Source: Candidatus Melainabacteria bacterium
Lineage (GTDB): Bacteria; Cyanobacteriota; Vampirovibrionia; 2-02-FULL-35-15
Direction of reading: 5' to 3'
Length of the DNA stretch: 13,530 nucleotides
Assembly (NCBI GenBank): GCA_023250175.1
Contig: JAHFBD010000039.1
Location: 1-13,530, forward strand
Of the stretch, positions 5,163 to 11,666 are shown one piece after another; the stretch's first letter is position 1, and every line of letters starts with the position of its first letter. A program made the position numbers and the translations under genes. The notes under the pieces were generated by a model, which searched no databases, was not told the DNA's origin, and worked only from the letters and a program-made list of their open reading frames with translations.

Positions 5163-5630
5163 CTAAATCTTTATTTTCTTTAGCATCTTAAAAATTAAGC
5201 CTAATATTGAAATTAGTAAGAATACTACTATCCAAGGCAATAAAAAACTATATTCGTTTTTTTTAATGTCCACAGCTTCAGTTTCTTTGTGAATACTTTT
5301 CTTTCGCTTTATAATTTTATTTTTATTTCTTTTGCTTTTGTTAAGTAATTCATCTTTTGTTAGAATGTCACTTTCTAAAACATACTGTAGTTTTGTTTGT
5401 TCTTCTAAAAAATCTAAGGTGGGATCTGTACTTCTATAGATTTTTGTGGTTATTGCTGATTCTGCTTCTTCCTCTTCTAAATCATTGCTTGACTCTTTGT
5501 TAACACTTTTTTCTTTGCTTATTTCATTTTGTACAGATTCTTCAGCATATACTTGAAGATTTACTCCAAAGGATGAAATGAAAAATATATAAGAAAACAA
5601 CAATATGATTAATAAGTATCTTTTATACAT
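5163..5630 (-). CDS. Hypothetical exported protein with C-terminal membrane anchor, 155 aa
   Basis: Function unknown; topology is clear. MYKR and a hydrophobic core (5-22) form a signal peptide, with a likely signal peptidase I site after V27-Y28-A29 before EE. The mature part is highly charged: acidic and Ser/Glu-rich (30-60), then a basic stretch around NKSKRNKNKIIKRKKS. A single membrane segment, LLPWIVVFLLISILGLIF, lies near residues 130-147 and is followed by the basic tail KMLKKIKI. The protein should therefore sit in the inner membrane with a roughly 100-residue charged domain outside. The C-terminus resembles the hydrophobic-plus-basic form of sorting signals, but there is no LPXTG, PEP or GG motif, so a simple stop-transfer anchor is the better reading. 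No SD is visible. It is divergent from sppA across 132 nt, so the two may share a regulatory region. Confidence 0.75.
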   Translation of the reverse strand: MYKRYLLIILLFSYIFFISSFGVNLQVYAEESVQNEISKEKSVNKESSNDLEEEEAESAITTKIYRSTDPTLDFLEEQTKLQYVLESDILTKDELLNKSKRNKNKIIKRKKSIHKETEAVDIKKNEYSFLLPWIVVFLLISILGLIFKMLKKIKI

Positions 5631-5762
5631 TAAATTTCAATAATTTAAACTACAATTTACTCAATTACCCATGTTGTAATGAAGTAACAAAAATTAAACA
5701 GTTCCATTTATGATAAAGAAGATGTTTAAAATCTGAATTTTAGATAAAATAATAAAAAGAAG

Positions 5763-6788
5763 ATGACAGGTAGAAGAAAAAATATTGCAGCAGTAATAAT
5801 AATAATTTGTATTATTTCAGTTATTATTGGTGTATTTATACCGAGAGAAAAAAATCGTCCAAATCAAACCTTTGCAAAAAATTCTACCAATTCCAATTTT
5901 TCACTAAGTCCTGCTGGTTTTCATACGCCATTTAAAGGAGAGAGAATAGCGGTAATAAAATTAGATGGTGTTATAAGTGATTCACAGGGATCTTCATTAT
6001 TTAAAGACCAAACATCAAGTAATGCTGTCTTAGATCTTGTTATTAAAGCAACTAAAGATCCTTCGGTTAAGGGAATTCTAATTAGAATTAATAGTCCAGG
6101 TGGAACAGTTGCGGCTAGTCAGGAAATATATAGAGCAGTATTAAAAGCAAGAAAGAAAAAACCTGTAGTTATAACTATGGGAGATGTTGCTGCATCTGGT
6201 GGTTATTATATTGCTGCTGCCGGTGATAAAATCTTTGCAAATTCTGGTACTCTTACAGGAAGTATAGGAGTTATTACATCATACTTAAATTTCTATGAAC
6301 TTCTTAATAAGATAGGAGTTAAAGGAATTACCATAAAATCTGGTGTTTATAAGGATATTGGCAATCCAACGAGACCTTTAACAGAAGAAGAAAAGAAAAT
6401 TTTACAAGCGATTTTAGATGACTCTTATAATCAATTTCTTACAGATGTCTCAATTGGAAGAAAAACTTCTAAAGAAAAAATTGCACAAATTGCACAAGGC
6501 TTGATTTATACTGGCAGGCAGGCTAAGAAAATTGGATTGGTGGATTATCTCGGGGACTATCAAGAAGCTCTATGTTTTACCCAAAGACTTGTTAAAAAAA
6601 GATTTCCATATCTCCAAAAAAAATATGGTAAAAAAGATATTCCTGTTGATGAAACTTGGAAAGGTACTTCTATTCTTGATATATTAACTGGTGTAATAAG
6701 TAAACAAACCCCTCAAGCTGCTCTTGAAAATAAACTATTTAAACAATATTCTTACTCAAGGTTTCAGCCTTTGTGGCTTTTAGAATAA
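5763..6788 (+). CDS. sppA: Signal peptide peptidase SppA (single-domain, membrane-anchored serine protease)
   Basis: SppA degrades signal peptides left in the membrane after secretion and uses a Ser-Lys dyad (family knowledge). This 341-residue form is the short single-domain type found in Bacillus and cyanobacteria, not the tandem E. coli form. MTGRRKN plus a hydrophobic run (8-26) forms an N-terminal anchor. The ClpP-like domain has ILIRINSPGGTVAASQEIYR (105-124), the nucleophile S145 in MGDVAASGGYYIAAAGDKI, TGSIGVI (165-171), and the general base K197 in IKSGVYKDIGNPTRPLT. The 52-residue gap between S145 and K197 equals that reported for B. subtilis SppA. Family-typical LIYTGRQAKKIGLVDYLGD follows. 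No strong SD is seen (AAGAAG directly before the ATG). The gene is divergent from the 155-aa membrane protein and convergent with mutS; the region after its stop contains the fifth copy of the repeat hairpin. Confidence 0.95.
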   Translation: MTGRRKNIAAVIIIICIISVIIGVFIPREKNRPNQTFAKNSTNSNFSLSPAGFHTPFKGERIAVIKLDGVISDSQGSSLFKDQTSSNAVLDLVIKATKDPSVKGILIRINSPGGTVAASQEIYRAVLKARKKKPVVITMGDVAASGGYYIAAAGDKIFANSGTLTGSIGVITSYLNFYELLNKIGVKGITIKSGVYKDIGNPTRPLTEEEKKILQAILDDSYNQFLTDVSIGRKTSKEKIAQIAQGLIYTGRQAKKIGLVDYLGDYQEALCFTQRLVKKRFPYLQKKYGKKDIPVDETWKGTSILDILTGVISKQTPQAALENKLFKQYSYSRFQPLWLLE

Positions 6789-6831
6789 ATTCTGTTACTG
6801 CCTAGCTCTAATGTATAAGAACATAAATAAG

Positions 6832-6859
6832 CTTTTTGTGTGATTTATTCACCAAAAAG
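6832..6859 (+). repeat. Dispersed fifth copy of the 28-nt hairpin
   Basis: Outer arms CTTTTTG and CAAAAAG, bulged T at 6839, inner arms GTGA and TCAC, loop TTTAT: the same arrangement as hairpin 1 of the array about 4 kb away, with a different outer stem. An extra G-C pair (6831, 6860) extends it. It lies in the 140-nt gap between the convergent sppA and mutS stops, where a bidirectional terminator would be expected, but no T-tract follows on the + strand. The flanks 6798-6813 and 6886-6912 can also pair with each other around it. Confidence 0.75.
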
Positions 6860-6914
6860 CGCCATGTAGGGAAGAGCGAGTTGAGCATTAGTGCGAAACG
6901 AGCGGTAGGTAGAA

Positions 6915-6933
6915 ACTAATTTCTCTAATTAGT
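6915..6933 (-). terminator. Small hairpin over the mutS stop codon
   Basis: Arms ACTAATT and AATTAGT pair over 7 bp around a 5-nt loop and include the mutS stop (6931-6929). The stem is all A/T except one pair and lacks a T-tract, so it could be a weak terminator or chance. Confidence 0.2.
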
Positions 6934-9550
6934 CAAACAGTCGTAATTGTCCTGATTCTATTTGTGATTTTATAGTATCTTTCTTTAATGGTGTTTTTGA
7001 TTTGCTGTACATTGTATTCATAATTGTTCTAGCTCTTACCAAAAGTTCTTTAGGTAGTCCTGCCATTCTGGCAACCTCTATTCCATAGCTCCTATCAGCA
7101 CCACCAGGAATGACCTTTCTTAAAAAAATTACTTGCTCTTCTTCTTCTTTAACAGTAACCTGATAGTTAGATATAGATTTATAAAAATCTGCCAAGGCAT
7201 TTAATTCATGAAAGTGTGTTGCAAAAACTGTCCTTGGCTTTTTATTATTAACTAAATATTCTCCAAGAGCCCATGCAATAGCAACTCCATCATAAGTACT
7301 AGTTCCTCGTCCTACTTCATCTAATAAGACCAAGCTTTTTTCAGTCATTTTATTTAAGATGGTACTAGTTTCAAGCATTTCAACCATAAAAGTAGATTGT
7401 CCAAGAGAAATATCATCAGAAGCTCCTACTCTTGTAAATATCTGATCAACAATACCAATATGTGCATAATCACAAGGTACAAAAGAGCCTATTTGAGCTA
7501 AGATGATATTTAATGCTATTTGTCTCATGTAAGTACTTTTACCTGCCATGTTTGGTCCGGTAAGAATTATTAACTGTTGGCTGGTGCTTGTAGTTCCACC
7601 ATTTAAAATACAATCATTTGAAACAAAGTGATTAAACCCTGTTTTTTTTTCAACTACAGGATGTCTTGAAGCTTTGAGATCGATTGCAGATGAATTATCA
7701 AGGATTGGTCTTGTGTAGTTATTTGTAATTGCGGCATAAGCTAATGAAAATAAGGCATCTAATGCAGAAATATTGAAAGCTATTTCTCTAATTGTTGAAT
7801 TATACTCTTTAACGTTTTCTCTGATTTGACAAAAAAGTTCATATTCAATAGATTTTAATTTTTGATCAGCATGGAGTGCTTTCTTTTCAAATTCTTTTAA
7901 GTCATTTGTAATAAATCTGGAAGAGTTTACCATTGTTTGTTTACAGATATAATCAGAAGGAACTAAAGATAAATTTCCTTTGCTAATCTCAATAAAATAT
8001 CCAAAGGTTCGATTAAACCCTACTTTTAAATTTCTAATACCAGTTCTTTCTCTTTCAATTGTTTCAAATGTATTTAACCAACTATCCCCATTTTCCATAA
8101 TTTCTCTTAGTTGTTTAACTTCAGCATTAAAATCAGAATTAATTAAATTTCCTTCACTTAATTGCATTGAAGGATTGGGAAGAATAGCGGTTTCTATAAG
8201 ATCAATTACTATTAAAATATCTTTAGGGAAATTAATAATTTTTTGAAAAAAATCAGATTTGAAATTATTAAGTAAACTAGCTATAGAAGGTATTTCTGAC
8301 AATGATTCTTTTAATGCAACTAGTTCTTTTGCATTAACTGCCTGAGCACTTAAACGAGAGCTTATGCGTTCAAGATCAAAAATCTTTTCCAAATAATTTC
8401 CTAAATTGTTGAAAATGTTTTTATTGTTAATTAGTTCTTCTATGCAGTCTTGCCGAGCCTTGATTAGAGCTAGATCTAAAAGTGGTTGTTCAATCCAAGC
8501 TCTAAGTCTTCTTTTGCCCATTTGAGTTTTCGTAAAATCTATAGACCAGAACAAAGAACCATTAGGTGATTTGTCTTTTAATGTTTCTGTAAGTTCTAAA
8601 TTCTTTCTTGTTGTTTTATCAAGATTTAGAAAAGACGAAATATAATAAGGTATAATTCGTTCAAAAGAAGGTTTTTCTACTGGTTGAGTTTTATCTATGT
8701 AAGCTAAAATTGAACCACTAGCTATTAATCCTAGTTTTAAGTCATCACCTAGGCTGTTGATTGAGTGTAGCTTTAATTCCTTCTTCAGTCTTTTATCGGC
8801 AAAATCAAAATTAAAATACTCGTTTTCTAAGCCACTACAAAACCAACTATCTTTAATAAATAAATCAATGTCATAAGTTTTCTCTTTAATAATTTGATTG
8901 TTGTTTTTCTCAAAAACAATAGGAATAACTATTTCAGAAGGATTAACTCTGTTGATTTCAGAGATTAGTTGTTCATAGTTTAATTCAGTAAAATAAAAAT
9001 CACCACTTGATACATCGGCATAAGCAAATCCGTATTTTTGTTCTTTTTTATCTTTATAAATGCAAGCAAGGTAATTATTTTTTGTTTGTGGTAGCCATTC
9101 TGTTTCAAGGACTGTACCTGGTGTAAGGAGTTTTGTGACTTGTCTTTTTACGATTCCTTTTACCAGAGCAGGGTCTTCCATTTGTTCACAGATTGCTACT
9201 TTAAAGCCTTTATCTAAGAGTTTTGAGACATAATTTGATATTGCTTTTGCGGGAACTCCTGCCATTGGGATTTTACTTTTTTTGTCATTTTGACCACCAT
9301 CATAGTTTGTTTCAGATCTGCTTGTTAATGTTAATTCAAGTTCTTTTGCAGTAGTTTTTGCATCCTCAAAAAAAGTTTCGTAAAAATCACCAACTCTAAA
9401 AAATAATAAAATGTCTAAGTCATATTTATATTTAATTTCAAGATATTGGCGCATTAATGGTGTAAACTGATCTAAGCCATGAGGCCATTTACTTATGCCA
9501 TTATGGTTTTCATTTTTTTCTGGATTTTCCGCTAAACTAATACTATTCAT
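6929..9550 (-). CDS. mutS: DNA mismatch repair protein MutS
   Basis: MutS1 recognises mispaired and looped bases and starts repair. From the ATG at 9550 it is 873 residues, normal for the family. Domain I contains FTPLMRQYLEIK and FRVGDFYETF, where the Phe-x-Glu mismatch-binding pair is F56/E58; connector, lever and clamp follow. The ATPase domain has Walker A GPNMAGKST (from residue 665), the signature GASDDISLGQSTFMVEM, and Walker B SLVLLDEVGRGTSTYDG, then FATHFHEL. The C-terminus ends QLRLFD, resembling a QLxLF beta-clamp-binding motif. An in-frame TTG at 9562 would add four residues, but the ATG is the simpler start and neither has an SD. The start codon abuts that of the divergent glycosyltransferase gene in CATATG, so each gene's upstream signals must lie inside the other's coding region. 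No mutL is visible. Confidence 0.97.
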   Translation of the reverse strand: MNSISLAENPEKNENHNGISKWPHGLDQFTPLMRQYLEIKYKYDLDILLFFRVGDFYETFFEDAKTTAKELELTLTSRSETNYDGGQNDKKSKIPMAGVPAKAISNYVSKLLDKGFKVAICEQMEDPALVKGIVKRQVTKLLTPGTVLETEWLPQTKNNYLACIYKDKKEQKYGFAYADVSSGDFYFTELNYEQLISEINRVNPSEIVIPIVFEKNNNQIIKEKTYDIDLFIKDSWFCSGLENEYFNFDFADKRLKKELKLHSINSLGDDLKLGLIASGSILAYIDKTQPVEKPSFERIIPYYISSFLNLDKTTRKNLELTETLKDKSPNGSLFWSIDFTKTQMGKRRLRAWIEQPLLDLALIKARQDCIEELINNKNIFNNLGNYLEKIFDLERISSRLSAQAVNAKELVALKESLSEIPSIASLLNNFKSDFFQKIINFPKDILIVIDLIETAILPNPSMQLSEGNLINSDFNAEVKQLREIMENGDSWLNTFETIERERTGIRNLKVGFNRTFGYFIEISKGNLSLVPSDYICKQTMVNSSRFITNDLKEFEKKALHADQKLKSIEYELFCQIRENVKEYNSTIREIAFNISALDALFSLAYAAITNNYTRPILDNSSAIDLKASRHPVVEKKTGFNHFVSNDCILNGGTTSTSQQLIILTGPNMAGKSTYMRQIALNIILAQIGSFVPCDYAHIGIVDQIFTRVGASDDISLGQSTFMVEMLETSTILNKMTEKSLVLLDEVGRGTSTYDGVAIAWALGEYLVNNKKPRTVFATHFHELNALADFYKSISNYQVTVKEEEEQVIFLRKVIPGGADRSYGIEVARMAGLPKELLVRARTIMNTMYSKSKTPLKKDTIKSQIESGQLRLFD

Positions 9551-9553
9551 ATG
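9548..9553. promoter_or_regulatory. CATATG containing both divergent start codons
   Basis: The first three bases are the mutS ATG on the minus strand and the last three are the glycosyltransferase ATG on the plus strand, leaving no intergenic DNA. Neither side has an SD. A -10-like TACTAT (9541-9546) on the plus strand would place a transcription start at about the ATG, consistent with a leaderless message; this is inference. Confidence 0.6.
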
Positions 9554-10531
9554 GAACACCAAAGCTATTTAACTATTTTACTCTGTACATATAATAGAGC
9601 AAAACTCTTAAATCCTTTACTTTCTAAGCTTATTAATCAGGTTAAAAGTGTCAATAGAGATGATATTGAAATATTGTTAATTGATAATAACTCCAATGAT
9701 GAGACAAAGGAAATTGTATTAAATTATCAAAAAAACAACAAATTTCTAATTTATCATTTTGAATCAAGACAAGGATTAGCTATAGCAAGAAATAAAGGTT
9801 TGGAATTAGCTCGTGGTAATGTTATTGTTTTTATTGATGATGACATAGTATTACATGAGAGTTGGTTAAGGGAGATATTTACTTCTTTAGACAAATATAA
9901 ATATAAGGCTTTTGGAGGAAAGGTAATTCCTTTATGGGAAAAAGATAAACCTTCATATGTAAGCTTAACTGGTTTTTTTGCACTAAATCAAAAAATCTTT
10001 CCTGCCCATGATAATGGAGATGATTCAAGGCTTTACCCGATAACAAAAGATGAAACAAATCCAATTGGTGCAAATATGTGGTTTTATAAAGAGTTATTTA
10101 AAAAATATGGTGGATTTAGAGAGGATTTAGGAAGGGTTGGTTATGGTGGTATACCGTGTGAAGATACAGAATTTTGTTCTAGGTTGCTAAGAAATCATGA
10201 GCAGATTTTTTATTATCCAAAGGCAATTGTATTTCATCCAGTATCTGTTTATCGTACAAGTAAAGAGTTTATAAAAAGCTGGCATTATAGAAATGGAATT
10301 TCAACGATTCGAAAAGGTGGACGAAAATATGCTGTTTTAGATATTCCTAGATTTTTAGTTAGATTATTGATGCATCTTCCTTTTTATATAATTATGTTTA
10401 TAGTAGGATTATTTCTTATTAATAAAAAAATAAGGTATTGGTCTGAATTTCGCTTTGTAAGAGTATTGGGACAATTACGTGAATTCTTGAGAATATGGCT
10501 TAAAATACCACTTAAGGATCCAACGTTTTAG
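9551..10531 (+). CDS. Family 2 glycosyltransferase with C-terminal membrane segment
   Basis: A GT-A fold glycosyltransferase (GT2) using a nucleotide-sugar donor; acceptor unknown. The 326 residues begin MEHQSYLTILLCTYNRA, the first beta strand, so the start cannot be much later. IDNNSNDET (44-52, D45 near the nucleotide) is followed by GLAIARNKGLELARG and the metal-binding triad D96-D97-D98 in FIDDDIV. GANMWFYKELFKKYGGF and E204-D205-T206-E207 match the ED acceptor-side motif, with D205 or E204 the probable base. Residues about 270-295 (MHLPFYIIMFIVGLFL) form one membrane segment with a basic flank, placing the catalytic domain on the cytoplasmic face. Its role is probably in surface polysaccharide or glycolipid synthesis (inference). 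No SD precedes the ATG, so a leaderless or near-leaderless mRNA is possible. The stop overlaps AGGAG ahead of the efflux adaptor gene 17 nt later, suggesting one transcript. Confidence 0.9.
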   Translation: MEHQSYLTILLCTYNRAKLLNPLLSKLINQVKSVNRDDIEILLIDNNSNDETKEIVLNYQKNNKFLIYHFESRQGLAIARNKGLELARGNVIVFIDDDIVLHESWLREIFTSLDKYKYKAFGGKVIPLWEKDKPSYVSLTGFFALNQKIFPAHDNGDDSRLYPITKDETNPIGANMWFYKELFKKYGGFREDLGRVGYGGIPCEDTEFCSRLLRNHEQIFYYPKAIVFHPVSVYRTSKEFIKSWHYRNGISTIRKGGRKYAVLDIPRFLVRLLMHLPFYIIMFIVGLFLINKKIRYWSEFRFVRVLGQLREFLRIWLKIPLKDPTF

Positions 10532-10548
10532 GAGATTATAAAAGACAA

Positions 10549-11658
10549 ATGCAAGACAGAAGAATTAAGAAGTTTAATTGTATTCTCGGAATTCTTTTAT
10601 TAAGCTATTATGTAACTGCCTGTGCTCAAAAAAATAATCCTTTTACACAGAATTTTACACAAAATGGGAATGCTCCAATAAATGTTGAAGTTATTAAAAT
10701 AAAACCACTTAGTCTAAATGAAACTATTAATACTACAGGTGAGCTTCAAAGTCCGGAAAGTATAGAAATAACATCAGATGTAAATGGAAAAATCACATAT
10801 TTAAACATACCAGAAGGAACTGAAGTAAATAAAGGATATGTTTTAGCCCAAGTTGAGGATGATACGATTCAAGCAGATTTAAAGATAAATGAAGCTAAAT
10901 ACAATAATGCCAAAACTAATTTTAAAAGAATAGAATCATTGAAAGAGCAAGGTGCTGTATCGCAGCAGGTATTTGATAATGCTTTAGAAACTTTAAATAC
11001 GACGCTTGGTGAAGTGGAAAGAACAAAGTCAGTTTTACACAGGACAAAAATACAAACACCATTCAGTGGAATATTTAGTTTAAAAAAAATAAGCTTAGGT
11101 TCATATATATCAAGTGGTGACACAATAGTTAGACTAACAAAGATAAATCCTTTACATTTAATATTTTCAGTTCCAGAAAAATATTTACATGATGTCAATG
11201 TCGGGCAAGAAATTAATTTTATAATTAGTGCTAGTAAGAAAGCTTATAAAGCAAAGATTGCAGTCTTAGATCCTTATGTAGATCCAGATACAAGGTCCGT
11301 AAGAATTCAAGCTATTGTTTTCAATTCAAATAAAGAACTACGTCCAGGCAATTTTGCTGATATAAACATAATTACAATGAGTAAGCAGAATAGACTGCTA
11401 CTTCCGGAAGAAGCTCTTATTCAAGAGAATGATAAAAAATTTGTGTTTAAGGTTTCTAATAAAAAACATAAAGTATTTAAAAAAGAGGTAAAAATAGGAA
11501 TCTGGAACGATGGTATTGTTGAAATTGTTAATGGATTAAAACCTGAAGATTTAATAATTACTTCTGGATACCAAAAAGTAAAAGATGGCTCAATTGTAAA
11601 TATTACAAATTATCAGAAAATCTTAAATCCTTATTTAAGAAAAAATTCTACAAATTAA
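10549..11658 (+). CDS. RND efflux periplasmic adaptor (membrane fusion protein), lipoprotein
   Basis: The adaptor of a tripartite efflux pump, linking the inner-membrane RND pump to an outer-membrane channel. The N-terminus has basic residues (DRRIKK), a hydrophobic run and V22-T23-A24-C25, a plausible lipobox for lipidation at C25. The barrel-sandwich (lipoyl-like) half-motif GKITYLNIPEGTEVNKGYVLAQVEDD (about 80-105) leads into a helical hairpin (about 106-160, with KEQGAVSQQVFDNA) and the returning half-motif TKIQTPFSGIFSLKKISLG with GDTIVRL. Beta-barrel and membrane-proximal domains follow (PLHLIFSVPE, DPDTRSVRIQA, LRPGNFADI). The length of 369 is normal for the AcrA/MexA type. AGGAG overlaps the previous stop but lies 14 nt from the ATG, longer than ideal; there is no other in-frame start. 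The permease gene begins 8 nt after the stop. Confidence 0.94.
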   Translation: MQDRRIKKFNCILGILLLSYYVTACAQKNNPFTQNFTQNGNAPINVEVIKIKPLSLNETINTTGELQSPESIEITSDVNGKITYLNIPEGTEVNKGYVLAQVEDDTIQADLKINEAKYNNAKTNFKRIESLKEQGAVSQQVFDNALETLNTTLGEVERTKSVLHRTKIQTPFSGIFSLKKISLGSYISSGDTIVRLTKINPLHLIFSVPEKYLHDVNVGQEINFIISASKKAYKAKIAVLDPYVDPDTRSVRIQAIVFNSNKELRPGNFADINIITMSKQNRLLLPEEALIQENDKKFVFKVSNKKHKVFKKEVKIGIWNDGIVEIVNGLKPEDLIITSGYQKVKDGSIVNITNYQKILNPYLRKNSTN

Positions 11659-11666
11659 ATATAACT

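Noticed and set aside
7980..8246. Plus-strand 88-codon reading frame.
   Set aside because: Antisense to the conserved core of mutS; a typical chance frame in AT-rich DNA.
9551..9562. mutS start at the in-frame TTG at 9562, overlapping the glycosyltransferase gene.
   Set aside because: The ATG at 9550 is a better start codon, the four extra residues are not needed by the fold, and no SD favours the TTG.
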